Source: Dallia pectoralis (taxonomy: Eukaryota > Chordata > Actinopteri > Esociformes > Umbridae). Taken from it: a DNA stretch of 64,000 bases. The stretch covers positions 8,638,458 through 8,702,457 of the forward strand of contig CM055748.1 of NCBI GenBank assembly GCA_029465975.1, read 5' to 3'. Position 1 is the first letter of the stretch. Each line of letters begins with the position of its first letter. This document shows, in pieces, positions 44,863 to 58,600 of this stretch. Both the position numbers and the translations under genes were made by a program. Below the pieces are notes generated by a model. The model had not been told where the DNA came from, searched no databases, and saw only the letters and a list, made by a program, of their open reading frames with translations.

Positions 44863-47800
44863 TTAACCGCTGTCCTCCCTCGCCGCCTTCTCCAGGGCAC
44901 TCTCAGAACTGGCTGAGCCCTCAAAGCGCTGGGCACCGATAGTGGCCTGTGCTGACATGCTCTTCCTCACCACGTCCCCTTTCCTCCACAGTGTGATTTC
45001 CTGGAAGAGAAGCAACTCATTGTTGAAGTCACCAGAGCTTTTGGGAGCTTTCTAATTGTCTGTATTTCTGCATACATTTGACCTAAAATGTGAACAGACA
45101 TTTAAAGTCCAGATAATAGCTTAGTTAATGTACTGCACAAACAAATAATACAACTGAATAATGACAAAACTGATGATAATGGAGGATCCTCTGAACAACA
45201 AATACAAATGATTTGTCCAAGGTCATAAATCGCTTGAAGAAACTTAAGCGCAATTGATTGCAACTCAGAAGGCATTGTCAAGCTAGCGTGAGTAAAGCGT
45301 CACCTGGTCATGTTGCTCTTCCCTCAGTAATGCAATTAAATAGAACTTCAAATAACAATTGTCTACAAGAGAAACAATGTACTGTTTTAAGTTTTAATGT
45401 GGACCTTTTCTAACATCTCCAAAGATGGCTCACACATGGTCTTTATAAGTCATAGATACTGCTGGATATGGGAAATATAGTTCCACCTGACTTCAAGTAG
45501 GTCTGCCAGCTCTGATACTTTATTTGTATAGAAGACCCTTGTAATAGATGTGGAATACTGGTATCACTACTCACACTTAAGTAATACTAACGAGAAGCCA
45601 AGGTATAGATATATTATCTCTAGGTTAATTTTTAACAATTGAGTTTACGAACTAGCCACTTCACAGCTTTGACCAAAACCACAGTAGCCAATCTATCTAA
45701 TCTTACTATATTACCTGGTAGTTCAGTAAAGCACCTTTCTGTAGATAGTTTACAGTCTGTAAAGATTAGATATAATAGCTAATCGTCTAGCTAGCCAGAC
45801 AAGTTACAGAGATGTTGCACATTTTGGCTCAAATTACTGATTATACACAATGATGTTACTTTAGAGGATTTTAATCCCATCAGTCCAGTTTGGCAGAAAC
45901 AGATGAAAGCTTAGTCTAGACATAAAGATATACAACTGAATAAATATCAATGTAACAGCCACTCCCTCTTTTTGCAGCCACTCCCTCTTTTTGGTGGTTC
46001 ATTTTTATAGAGCAGGGGAGGGCAAACTATTTAGCTCAGGGGCCACATCTTGACTTAAAAATGAAATAGAGGGCCACATTATTTTTGTAATCGGTTTATT
46101 ATAAATTCCAGAAAAGGGCGATAATTAGAATGTATACTCCCAACATTCATACTGAAGGTCTACTATTATTATATTTAAATAATTTTAATTCTGATAAATC
46201 CCAATTGGACTGGCAAGTTATTTTGTACTTCAAAACTGTTATAATACCTACCATGGGCCAGATTCCACCCACGGGTCTTAGTTTGGGTCTTAGATTGCCC
46301 ACCCCTGTTAAAGAGGATACTTTTGTATCCTACAGCCTAACTGGTCTGTTTTGTTTTGCAAAAAGGACAAACTTGCCCTAAAATGTGCCTGCTGGACATT
46401 TATTACTCCGTCCAAACCAGAAAGGTGAGGACACAAAAGACAGGGGTAGTAAGACCCAGATGGGCTTTCTGAATCAAGAGAGTAGTCTCAGAAAACGATG
46501 TTAACAAAAAAATATGTGACACTTGCTCTTGTTTTTGCAGTTACATTTTACATAAGGCGTTTGGTACAATATCTTTCCAAGTAAAGCAATATTTACGTTG
46601 AACCTGAAACCAGTTGCCCGTCAAAAACCCATGTTCTGTACCTGCTGTTTGAAGTAGCGTCTCTCCTCCTCGTCGATCAGCACCAGGTTAAGGTAGTAAC
46701 GGACAGAGAACTTCTTATTGATGTCTCTCATGGTCGGGGTCATCTCATAGCCAGCCAAAAACAACCGGATGGGAATTGACTCTCCTAAAACATGAAAGAA
46801 CTGTCACGCCTTTGCGTAGCTTGAGCCTTGCCATATTCCAGGAATACCGTCCGCTTCATGATTTTCTTTACCTCTGACGGGGGCCCCGTCCATGATCTCA
46901 TATTTGGCAATGGTGTCATTTTCATGGTACACACTAGGGCCTGTGCCAGTTGTCTCACGTTTGATGATGTCAATCTCCATGTGTTTAATCTTAATCCGCA
47001 CCAGCAGGAAATAAATCTTACCCACAATAACATCTTTCAGGTGGTACCTGCAAAAGACGCAAGATCAGAGGGTTGCTATGATGCCAATAAATAGTTAAAA
47101 GCATTGACTTACAAATCCTGATTCACAAATACTAAGATATAAATACACACAACTCTGGACCCAACTGTCTGGCTGAACTCATTCTACCCTCCTGTCCCCC
47201 ACACACACACACACACTTCACTCCTGTCCCATACACACACACACTTCACTCCTGTCCCACACACACACTTCACTCCTGTCCCACACACACACACACTTTA
47301 CTCCTGTCCCACACACACACACTTTACTCCTGTCCCACACACACACACTTTACTCCTGTCCCACACACACACTTTACTCCTGTCCCACACACACACACTT
47401 TACTCCTGTCCCACACACACACTTTCCCCACTCCTGTCCCACACACACACTTTACTCCTGTCCCACACACACACACACACACTTTACTCCTGTCCCACAC
47501 ACACACACTTTACTCCTGTCCCACACACACACTTTACTCCTGTCCCACACACACACTTTACTCCTGTCCCACACACACACTTTACTCCTGTCCCACACAC
47601 ACACTTTACTCCTGTCCCACACACACACTTTACTCCTGTCCCACACACACACTTTACTCCTGTCCCACACACACACTTTACTCCTGTCCCACACACACAC
47701 TTTACTCCTGTCCCACACACACACTTTACTCCTGTCCCACACACACACTTTACTCCTGTCCCACACACACACACACTTTACTCCTGTCCCACACACACAC

Positions 47801-50800
47801 TTTACTCCTGTCCCACACACACACTTTACTCCTGTCCCACACACACACTTCACTCCTGTCCCACACACACACTTCACTCCTGTCCCACACACACACTTCA
47901 CTCCTGTCCCACACACACACTTCACTCCTGTCCCACACACACCCTTTACTCCTGTCTCACACACACCCTTTACTCCTGTCTCACACACACCCTTTACTCC
48001 TGTCTCACACACACCCTTTACTCCTGTCCCACACACACACTTTACTCCTGTCCCACACACACCCTTTACTCCTGTCTCACACACACCCTTTACTCCTGTC
48101 TCACACACACCCTTTACTCCTGTCTCACACACACCCTTTACTCCTGTCTCACACACACCCTTTACTCCTGTCCCACACACACCCTTTACTCCTGTCCCAC
48201 ACACACACTTCACTCCTGTCCCACACACACACTTCACTCCTGTCCCACACACACCCTTCACTCCTGTCCCACACACACCCTTTACTCCTGTCCCACACAC
48301 ACACTTCACTCCTGTCTCACACACACTTCACTCCTGTCTCACACACACACTTTACTCCTGTCCCACACACACAGACTTTACTCCTGTCCCACACACACAC
48401 ACTTTACTCCTGTCCCACACACACACTTCACTCCTGTCCCACACACACACTTCACTCCTGTCCCACACACACACTTCACTCCTGTCCCACACACACACTT
48501 ACCTGTCCCACACACACACTCCTGTCCCACACACACACTTTACTCCTGTCCCACACACACACACTTCACTCCTGTCCCACACACACACACTTCACTCCTG
48601 TCCCACACACACACTCCTGTCCCACACACACTTCACTTGTCTCACACACTTCACTCCTGTCTCACACACACACTCACTTCACTCCTGTCCCACACACACA
48701 CTTTACTCCTGTCCCACACACACACTTTACTCCTGTCTCACACACACACTTTACTCCTGTCCCACACACACACTTTACTCCTGTCCCACACACACACCTT
48801 GTCCCACTCCTGTCCCACACACACCCTTTACTCCTGTCCCACACACTTCACTCCTGTCCCACACACACACTTTACTCCTGTCCCACACACACACTTCACT
48901 CCTGTCCCACACACACACTTCACTCCTGTCCCACACACACACTTCACTCCTGTCCCACACACACACTTCACTCCTGTCCCACACACACACACACACTCAC
49001 TCCTGTCCCACACACACACTCCTTTACTCCTGTCCCACACACACACTTCACTCCTGTCTCACACACACTTTCACTTTACTCCTGTCTCACACACACACTT
49101 CACTCCTGTCTCACACACACACTTTACTCCTGTCCCACACACACACTTTACTCCTGTCCCACACACACACTTTACTCCTGTCCCACACACACACTTTACT
49201 CCTGTCCCACACACACACACTTTACTCCTGTCCCACACACACACTTTCCCACACACACACTCCTGTCCCACACACACACACTTTACTCCTGTCCCACACA
49301 CACACTTTACTCCTGTCCCACACACACACTTTACTCCTGTCCCACACACACACTTTCCTGTCTCACACACACACACTTTACTCCTGTCCCACACACACAC
49401 TTTACTTTACTCCTGTCCCACACACACACACTTTACTCCTGTCCCACACACACACTTCACTCCTGTCTCACACACACACACTTCACTCCTGTCTCACACA
49501 CACACACTTCACTCCTGTCTCACACACACACTTCACTCCTGTCTCACACTTCACACACACACACTTCACTCCTGTCCCACACACACTTCCTGTCCCACAC
49601 ACACACTTCACTCCTGTCCCACACACACTTCACTCCTGTCCCACACACACACACTTTACTCCTGTCCCACACACACACTTTACTCCTGTCCCACACACAC
49701 ACTCCTGTCCCACACACACACTTCACTCCTGTCCCACACACACACTTCACTCTGTCCCACACACACACTTTACTCCTGTCCCACACACACACTTTACTCC
49801 TGTCCCACACTCCCTGTCCCACACACACACTTCACTCCTGTCCCACACACACTTCACTCCTGTCCCACACACACACTTCACTCCTGTCACACACACACTT
49901 CACTCCTGTCCCACACACACACTTCACTCCTGTCCCACACACACACTTCACTCCTGTCCCACACACACACTTCACTCCTGTCCCACACACACACTTCACT
50001 CCTACACACACACTCCTGTCCCACACACACACACTTCACTCCTGTCCCACACACACACACACACTTCACTCCTGTCCCACACACACACTTCACACACACA
50101 CACACTTCACTCCTGTCCCACACACACACTTCACTCCTGTCCCACACACACACTTCACTCCTGTCCCCCACACACACACTTCACTTCACTCCTGTCCCAC
50201 ACACACACTTCACTCCTGTCCCACACACACTTCACTCCTGTCCCACACACACACCCTTCACTCCTGTCCACACACACACACTTCACTCCTGTCCCACACA
50301 CACACACTTCACTCCTGTCCCACACACACACACTTCACTCCTGTCCCACACACACACTTCACTCCTGTCCCACACACACACTTCACTCCTGTCCCACACA
50401 CACACACTCCTGTCCCACACACACACTTCACTCCTGTCCCACACACACTTCACTCCTGTCCCACACACACACTTCACTCCTGTCCCACACACACACTTCA
50501 CTCCTGTCCCACACCACACACACACTTCACTCCTGTCCCACACACACACTTCACTCCTGTCCACACACACACCCACTTCACTCCTGTCCCACACACACAC
50601 TTCACTCCTGTCCCACACACACACTTCACTCCTGTCCCACACCCACACACACACTTCACTCCTGTCCCACACACACACTTCACTCCTGTCCCACACACAC
50701 CTTCACTCCTGTCCCACACACACTTCACTCCTGTCCCACACACACACTTCACTCCTGTCCCACACACACCACTTCACTCCTGTCCCACACACACACACAC

Positions 50801-53800
50801 CCTTCACTCCTGTCCCACACACACACTTCACTCCTGTCCCACACACACACTTTACTCCTGTCCCACACACACCTTCCCTGTCCCACACACACCCTTCACT
50901 CCTGTCCCACACACACCCTTCACTCCTGTCCCACACACACCTTCACTCCTGTCCCACACACACTTCACTCCTGTCCCACACACACCCTTTACTCCTGTCC
51001 CACACACACACTTCACTCCTGTCCCACACACACCCTTTACTCCTGTCCCACACACACCCTTTACTCCTGTCCCACACACACACCCTTCACACACCCTTTA
51101 CTCCTGTCTCACACACACCCTTTACTCCTGTCCCACACACACCCTTTACTCCTGTCTCACACACACCCTTTACTCCTGTCTCACACACACCCTTTACTCC
51201 TGTCTCACACACACCCTTTACTCCTGTCTCACACACACCCTTTACTCCTGTCTCACACACACCCTTTACTCCTGTCTCACACACACCCTTTACTCCTGTC
51301 TCACACACACCCTTTACTCCTGTCTCACACACACCCTTTACTCCTGTCTCACACACACCCTTTACTCCTGTCCCACACACACCCTTTACTCCTGTCCCAC
51401 ACACACACTTCACTCCTGTCCCACACACACACTTCACTCCTGTCCCACACACACACTTCACTCCTGTCCCACACACACTTCACTCTTGTCCCACACACAC
51501 TTCACTCTTGTCCCACACACACTTCACTCCTGTCCCACACACACTTCACTCCTGTCCCACACACACACATCACTCCTGTCCCACACACACACACATCACT
51601 CCTGTCCCACACACACACACTTCACTCCTGTCCCACACACACACACTTCACTCCTGTCCCACACACACACTTCACTCCTGTCCCACACACACACACTTCA
51701 CTCCTGTCCCACACACACCCTTTACTCCTGTCCCACACACACACATCACTCCTGTCCCACACACACACTTCACTCCTGTCCCACACACACCCTTTACTCC
51801 TGTCCCACACACACACTTCACTCCTGTCCCAAACACACACTTCACTCCTGTCACACACACACACACACTTCGCTCCTGTCTCACACATACCCTTTACTCC
51901 TGTCACACACACATCCTTCACTCATCCAGGTCCTTCTGCCTTCAGCAGTCCCACATCAGATTTAACAGTATAGGTAACAGGGCTTTTAGTTGTGTGACTT
52001 CTGGCATGTGGAATGCACTTCCAGTCACCCTCAAGGCAGAGCCTCTGGTCTAATTCAAAAAAGCTATTAAGAAAATATTTTAAGAATCTGTAATATAAAT
52101 CTGACACCTGTGGATAACTGATGGTATATTATTTCATTTTAAAATTGAAAATGAAACTATACAGAATCAAAGGAAATGTTCTTAAATGGACTGCTTTCTG
52201 CATGTTGCTGGGACTTGAAGGGAATAGAGGCATGTTATTGAGATGAACATGTAGGCAACAAAGCATGTTAAAATGCATTACTTTCCATCTTACTTGGACT
52301 TGTTGTACTCAAACTCTATGTGGAGACAGTCTTCGATCCCCACTTCCATTTTTATTGATGAGTTGAGCTCTGGGTATGTGCTGAGTGTGTGAACCACAAT
52401 ATCCATCTCTTTACTGATGTCATTCAGTCTCCGGCTCACAGTGGCACGCAGGAAATACCTGCAGGTACAACCAAACAACACTATGTTTGCAGCAGTTCCC
52501 AAGGATAGCTGGGCAATTGCTTGCTTTATTCTACCAGCACCACCTCTTAGTTGCTTGATTCTACCAGCACCACCTCTTAGTTGCTTGATTCTAATACCAC
52601 CACCTCTTAGTTGCTTGATTCTACCACCACCACCTCTTAGTTGCTTGATTCTACCACCACCACCTCTTAGTTGCTTGATTCTACCACCACCACCTCTTAG
52701 TTGCTTGATTCTACCACCACCACCTCTTAGTTGCTTGATTCTACCACCACCACCTCTTAGTTGCTTGATTCTACCACCACCACCTCTTAGTTGCTTGATT
52801 CTACCACCACCACCTCTTAGTTGCTTGATTCTACCACCACCACCTCTTAGTTGCTTGATTCTACCACCACCACCTCTTAGTTGCTTGATTCTACCACCAC
52901 CACCTCTTAGTTGCTTGATTCTACCACCACCACCTCTTAGTTGTTTGATTCTAATACCACCACCTCTTAGTTGTTTGATTCTAATACCACCACCTCTTAG
53001 TTGCTTGATTCTAATACCACCACCTCTTAGTTGCTTGATTCTAATACCACCACCTCTTAGTTGCTTGATTCTACCACCACCACCTCTTAGTTGTTTGATT
53101 CTAATACCACCACCTCTTAGTTGCTTGATTCTAATACCACCACCTCTTAGTTGCTTGATTCTAATACCACCACCTCTTAGTTGCTTGATTCTAATACCAC
53201 CACCTCTTAGTTGCTTGATTCTAATACCACCACCTCTTAGTTGCTTGATTCTACCACCACCTCTTAGTTGCTTGATTCTACTTAGTTGTTTGTATGCACT
53301 AAGATCAGCATTCCGTCAACAGGAGAATATTGCCCATAACATAACATGAAAAGGCAGGTAAATGTTATATTGGCTCAGGAATGTGCAATAAAAAGATGGC
53401 GACTGTCATAATCAGTAGTAAAGATGTTCATTTGTGTATTATGCCAGACTTGAAGCATGTGACCCATTCACAATTTTCACTTGCTGATGAGGTGTTAGAC
53501 ACATGACCAGTCCAAGGTGAACTCAGATTATTAAAGAGTGATCCATTAAGTCATTATTCTGTCCATAAAGCAATGTGAATGTTCCGCTCTCAAGGCTTTA
53601 GTGTCCTTACCGTAGCTTCACATTTTGGCCTGTGTAGGACTCGTAGGGCTTCTCAACATGGGTGAATTCAAAGTCAAAGGTCTGTGACTGAGTAAGCTCA
53701 CCAGGCCTTGCCAGGTCTTTTACCAGGGAGACAAACTCATGATGGTTTCCTCTGTCATAGTACAGCTCTATAAAGAAACAACACGTATTCACTTCAGACC

Positions 53801-54120
53801 AAGAATGACAAATTGCAAAAACAACCACATGCTTATTGCAAATTGCATCTGCAGCTTGTTGGAAATGTCCCTTAAATAATTCAGCACAAGGACTCACCAA
53901 TCTGGCCTACAAATTCAATTTTGATCCCCTGATGCTCCAGTCTTTTCCCAGGGTTTTTCAGTGTCACGTTGACTTTCCCAGCCACAGTCTCGCCGTCGTA
54001 AAACAGGAAATATTTGTCCTTCTTCCCATCTTCGGTCTTGTGCTCGGCTTTCTTGCGCGTCTCAGCATCAGTTAGAACCACGTCAATGTCTGCACTTTGG
54101 CCGAAACTGAAGAAACTCAT
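44863..54120 (-). CDS. vps26b: Retromer subunit Vps26b
   Basis: Vps26b is an arrestin-fold subunit of the retromer core (with Vps35 and Vps29), which retrieves cargo from endosomes to the trans-Golgi or plasma membrane. Six exons join in phase to 333 codons (human 336): 53898-54120, 53611-53767, 52294-52458, 46872-47047, 46642-46784, 44863-45000. The start MSFFSFGQSADIDVVL and the long runs KTEDGKKDKYFLFYDGETV, RGNHHEFVSLVKDLARPGE, FEFTHVEKPYESYTGQNVKL, YHLKDVIVGKIYFLLVRIKI and NKKFSVRYYLNLVLIDEEE are nearly invariant in the family. The N-terminus (MSFFSFG) and the variable C-terminus favour the B over the A paralogue. The tail ends ALEKAAREDSG, unlike mammals. Intron 3 is about 5.2 kb and mostly minisatellite; intron 2 also holds an array. 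Confidence 0.95.
45001..46641. other. vps26b last intron
   Basis: A 1.6-kb AT-rich intron between the last two exons. It contains MITE family A copy 3 at 46013-46307. Nothing else was identified. Confidence 0.6.
46013..46307 (+). mobile_element. hAT-type MITE, family A, copy 3
   Basis: A 295-bp element with ends CAGGGGAGGGCAAAC and ATTGCCCACCCCTG. The flanking 8-mers TTATAGAG (46005-46012) and TTAAAGAG (46308-46315) agree at 7 of 8 positions. It is the same length as copy 1 and lies in the last vps26b intron. Confidence 0.82.
47190..51920. repeat. 4.7-kb CA-rich minisatellite in vps26b intron 3
   Basis: Roughly 200 units of about 23-24 bp of the form TT(T/C)ACTCCTGTCCCACACA plus CACA. Unit length varies mainly in the number of CA repeats. 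Variants are clumped: TTTACTCC, TTCACTCC, CCTTTACTCC and TGTCTCAC versions occur in runs. Very long frames through it, on both strands, are repeat translations (SHTHTSLL or GTGVKCVC) and not genes. It fills most of the intron between 47048 and 52293. Confidence 0.97.
51930..52110 (+). pseudogene. LINE ORF2 C-terminal fragment
   Basis: Directly after the CA-rich array the plus strand reads FNSIGNRAFSCVTSGMWNAL, then PVTLKAEPLV, a stop, and FKKAIKKIF. This is the conserved C-terminal tail of fish LINE ORF2 proteins (GDRAFSVAAP.LWNSLP..LR......FK..LKT.LF). The preceding bases, GTCCTTCTGCCTTCAGCAGT, may belong to the same element. The array abuts it within about 15 bases. Confidence 0.8.
52531..53280. 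repeat. 30-bp minisatellite, about 25 copies, vps26b intron 2
   Basis: A 30-bp unit ending CACCTCTTAGTTGCTTGATT is repeated about 25 times. It begins CTACCACCAC in the central copies, CTACCAGCAC in the first two and CTAATACCAC mainly in the right half; TTGTTTGATT variants appear at about 52921, 52951 and 53071. The last full unit is 27 bp long. A 310-codon frame runs through because 30 is divisible by 3; it is not a gene. Confidence 0.95.
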
Positions 54121-55666
54121 ACTGGTGCTCTATTGCCGTTTCACAGACACGGTTAAGATGTGTCGGATCTACACGGATCTGTGACGGACCAATTTAAATG
54201 ACACTCCTGGTGTCCTGTGTCTTATTAAAGACAACTGAGACGTTCATTCGAATTGACAAAAAGTACAAAAACAACTTGTTTGTTACCGACAATGATCCAA
54301 CAATGGCAGTAATTACTCCTTCCACTCTGGGGATGCCTGGAAAAAAATATGCTAACGTTATTTCACCTTATTGGTGTATTTATTCTCAAATTCAGTGACT
54401 ATGCCAATTGACGCAAGAAATAGCCTAAATGCTACAAATATGTTGTTTTGTAATTTTGAGCTCAAGGAAGAAGCGTATTCGTTTTTCATTGACACTGGTT
54501 AACAGTGTGGTGACTGTTTATAGTTCCTTTAATGTTTTCTTCTAGTTAAATTGTGTTATCTTTCCTTGAAAATAGCATAACGATCGTTTTTCTGCATTTC
54601 CTATGTTGTTTCACTTCCGGGGTTGCCTGGATTGACCGGATGATGTTTCAAAATAAAAGCCGAACCAGGCATTATTGTTCAGTAAACATTCCAGCAATAC
54701 AGTGAACAGTTGCTTGACTTTATTGACAAAATTAATAGAGCACAGAATAGTATCGACTAACAACGACTGAACAATTCACCTTTTACAACAGTTCCTGAGT
54801 AATTATTTTACAAACAAATTATACAAATGAAAAAATAACTTGTTTAAATGTTTAAAAAATGTGTTTACAGTTTCAATTCAAAACATTCTTTAATACTGAT
54901 TTGTTGTTATTGGTCTAAAGTTGGTTGACATTTCTCTAATCCTGTTATGTACAACTCATACTGAGTAAAAACTGGACAATATGTCCAAAATTCATAAAGT
55001 AATTAGAAAGCACAGAAGGTCACTTATACACAAAAACGGCACTCAAAACCGAATTACTTATTCTAGTCATAATATTTTGCAGCAATATACTGATTATACC
55101 TGTACCTGTGTACCTGTAAAATGGATCTCTTATAAGGTTAGGTGGCTTTATTAAGCACAACAGACTGTTTTACTGTTCTTCTTGACCCCACATACAACAT
55201 ATTAACTAATTTGTCTGTATAACTATATACAAATTGTGACACAACCTTTCCCCATATTAACATAAATCAGTCCAGCATGCATTCAGAGGTTATGCAAGAC
55301 TGTTTTAGTAAAACACATTTGATGCACTCTAGAAAGCAGGTAAAAAACATTGTCCAAAAACAGTGTGGAGGAAAGTTCCAGCATCATTTAGGATGAACAT
55401 GTGGGAGGAAGTTCAAATTTCACAGCTTTAAAATACTTTTGATTCGGTAAGGGAAATGAAAAAGGACAAACCATTTGTGCAACAAGAACTGACACAAGTT
55501 CACTAACAGGAATGATCATTTTGGCAAACTTGTTGTTCATTGTTGATGCGAACCAGAAAATAATGTGCAATGTTACAGGTTAAATTTCTCACTTGAAGCC
55601 CTATTATGGGAATTGTTCGCGCTTTTGATTTCAGTGTCTTCTTTCAACAGTCATCCCCCACAGAGG
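54121..55666. other. Spacer between jam3 and vps26b: promoter and 3' UTR
   Basis: The DNA between the jam3 stop (55667) and the vps26b ATG (54120) must hold the jam3 3' UTR and the vps26b promoter. A minus-strand AATAAA (TTTATT at 54718-54723) would give jam3 a 3' UTR of about 950 bases. An ETS/GABP-type ACTTCCGG lies at 54613-54620, between that signal and vps26b, and could mark the vps26b promoter. No separate gene was seen. Confidence 0.5.
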
Positions 55667-58600
55667 TCAAATAATAAATGATGATTTGTGGCGAAAGTGG
55701 CCCTAATAATAGAAATGGAATAAGAAATGATCAAGAGATTTATTCATACATTACATTTTCATTTTTGGATAATAAAATAGAAAATAAAATGATGTTCCTT
55801 TATTTACCTCATCTGCTTCAGTATAGTCAACACCATTATCCTGCGCGGGGAGTTTGTAGCTAAAACATAACAAATCCTTAATTTCCACACAAATCCATAT
55901 AAGAAAAACATAGCATAGCATAAATGCCAATATAGAACATAGCCCAACTTACTTGGTTCCTGTATGATCCTTGCCAGAGGAGAAGCAGCCATGTTTGTGT
56001 GCATGATAAATCCCAAACATTACAATGATAAATCCAGCCAGCCCAGCCAATGCCTTCAGAAAAATCCCTACAATGTCAACATCATCTGAAAATACAAAGC
56101 AGAGCCCTGTGAGATCAGATCTGGATGACACGAACCCGAGTTTAAAACACTCAAAGAAATAACAAAATAAGTAATAATAATAGATAATAATAAATGTCCG
56201 TGTGAACTGCTATAATTGTGCACTACAGTAGAACAGCACTGGGATTAGATATTTGAAAAAATATCACAAGCCTTGCATAACAATAAACAGAAAATTAACC
56301 ATTAAAACCAGGCGTTATGCTTTTTAAAACGAACAAAATCATTATTTAAGGAAAGCAATGTTTAAGTAACACTAGGGGCGTGACGAGATGTCGTGGCACA
56401 AGATCTTGCGATTTTGAACGTGACCCCTAAAGGTATCCTCTTTAACATACAAAAAGTGTTAATGAAAAATACGAAAGGGAAAGTTCTGAAATCCGTTATA
56501 TATGATGTTTACCATGGTGAAAATTTGCATCGTGGCTAGCGGAAAATTAGCACTGATGTCCAAGCAGAAGCTGCTACAGAAGCTGCTACTACTGCCATCA
56601 CACAAAGTTAGCAGTTTTAGTAATGAGAGAGTACTACTTCGATTATGGTTGCACTTAGTGTTTGCACCAAAAAATAAGGCTAAACATTTTTTGTATTATT
56701 ATTATATTTTATGAATACTGTTTATATTTTTTGTGTTCAATTTGTGGAGATCAGTTACAAGACAAGATGTTTTTAAGGCATATAATTCAAATAAAAAAAT
56801 TATACACCTGCATAGTTTTGCATTTTGTGACTTTCAGTCGAATAAAATACTATTATTCGTGAAATATTTCATCATTGAAGATTACTTAGAAATTGTGTTA
56901 AAATATCGCCTCGATCTCGTGTGCTAGGTGTAACGTCACACCCCTCGGTATCACACATGTTACTTGGAAAAATAACTGTAAAGTGTTTTTTAAAAGAGTT
57001 ACTAAAAATAATGTAATTATAAAATATATTACAAAAGTATCCAAAATACTTTTGTAGATTAATGGGGTAAATGTTGGTCATTTTGTATGGTTTGGTAATA
57101 TGGCAATATGGTATGATATGACATGACACAGTGCTGAATATAAATACTATGTACCGGTAGTTATATTAGGAATGTAAGTTGTATCTTTAGTACATCCTGG
57201 CCTACTCACAGACTTCCATTGGCTGTGCAGGACATTGGGCATTTCCAGCTTCATTCTTAGCCTGGCAGAAATATTCCCCAGCATCTTCCTTCCTAACCCG
57301 GCGGAATTTCTGTACGAAAACATGCTAAAGTTAAACCCAATAAATCCTTTTGTTTTTTTCTTAAAGCTCAAGTGGCAATATAAGAATTTCACTTCACTAC
57401 TAGAATTAATACGCAGTCATATTGTTTTTTCTCACCGGTCCGTATAGTATGCTTTGACTTGTGGTATCCTCAAACTCTCTTTAGACACTCACTGTACTAT
57501 TCACCCACCCTAAACCTCCTGGACTAGCTAATTCTATTGCAAGTCATTGTTATTGTTTAACATTTGTGTAAAAACTTGTGTAAACATTAGAGGGCCAGGC
57601 AGTATTCCACACGGAGTTGGATCTACGGTTTCATAAAACATAGTATTCTTATATCTAGCTTCCTTCAATCTCGCATCTCCCATATAATCTCTTTTTTTAC
57701 CAGACTGCCGGTATCACTGTTAATGGTGTAGGTGGAGTTGAGGAATTTGAGACTGCTCTTTGGGTCCTGGGGAAGCTCCTCATTGTTGCGAAACCAACGA
57801 TACTGGGATGCAGGAAATCCCTCGTTCTCCAGGCAGCGCAGCTCAGAAGATGTGCCGACAGTCACAGCCAAAGGGACACTGCACCGAGGCACCACCGGCT
57901 TCACTGCACAGATGGGAACAGGACGGAGGACGAACACAGAAAGAAAGTACGAGTAGGAAATAAGAAGGTTAGAATGAACAAACGAAAGAGAAAGAGAAAC
58001 CTTTCTTAATCTAAACGAATCTCCACTTTCATTTGGACAACATTAAAAAAACAACACCCAATGTATCTGCACCCATTCTAGTGCCTTGTTAGCTAGTGCC
58101 TATGTTCTATATTAAGGGTGTGTACATGTTCTATATTAAGGGTGTGTCTATGTTCTATATTAAGGGTGTGTATATGTTCTATATTAAGGGTGTGTATATG
58201 TTCTATATTAAGGGTGTGTATATGTTCTATATTAAGGGTGTGTATATGTTCTATATTAAGGGTGTGTATATGTTCTATATTATGGGTGGGTATATGTTCT
58301 ATATTAAGGGTGGGTATATGTTCTATATTAAGGGTGTGTATATTAAGGGTGGGTATATGTTCTATATTAAGGGTGTGTCTATGTCCTATATTAAGGGTGT
58401 GTATATGTTCTATATTAAAGGTGGGTATATGTTCTATATTAAGGGTGTGTATATGTTCTATATTAAGGGTGTGTATATGTTCTATATTAAGGGTGTGTAT
58501 ATGTTCTATATTAAGGGTATGTTCTATATTAAGGGGTGTATATGTTCTATATTAAGGGTAGTTATATGTTCTATATTAAGGGTGTGTATATGTTCTATAT

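Noticed and set aside
47324..51921. Several minus-strand frames rich in CVCGTGVK or VCVWDRSE
   Set aside because: These are other frames of the same minisatellite, although they are on the strand of vps26b. None is bounded by splice sites or found in Vps26b proteins.
48637..52053. Plus-strand frame of 1138 codons (SHTHTSLL-type repeat)
   Set aside because: It is a translation of the CA-rich minisatellite that runs into a LINE fragment. Its opposite strand is also open, it has no splice signals, and it lies inside a vps26b intron.
52417..53349. 310-codon plus frame with SCLILPPPPL repeats
   Set aside because: It translates the 30-bp intronic array, whose period is divisible by three, and begins as an antisense shadow of a vps26b exon.
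54121..55666. Search for ncapd3 exons between vps26b and jam3
   Set aside because: No frame resembling condensin-2 subunit D3 was seen. The space is short and fits a 3' UTR plus a promoter.
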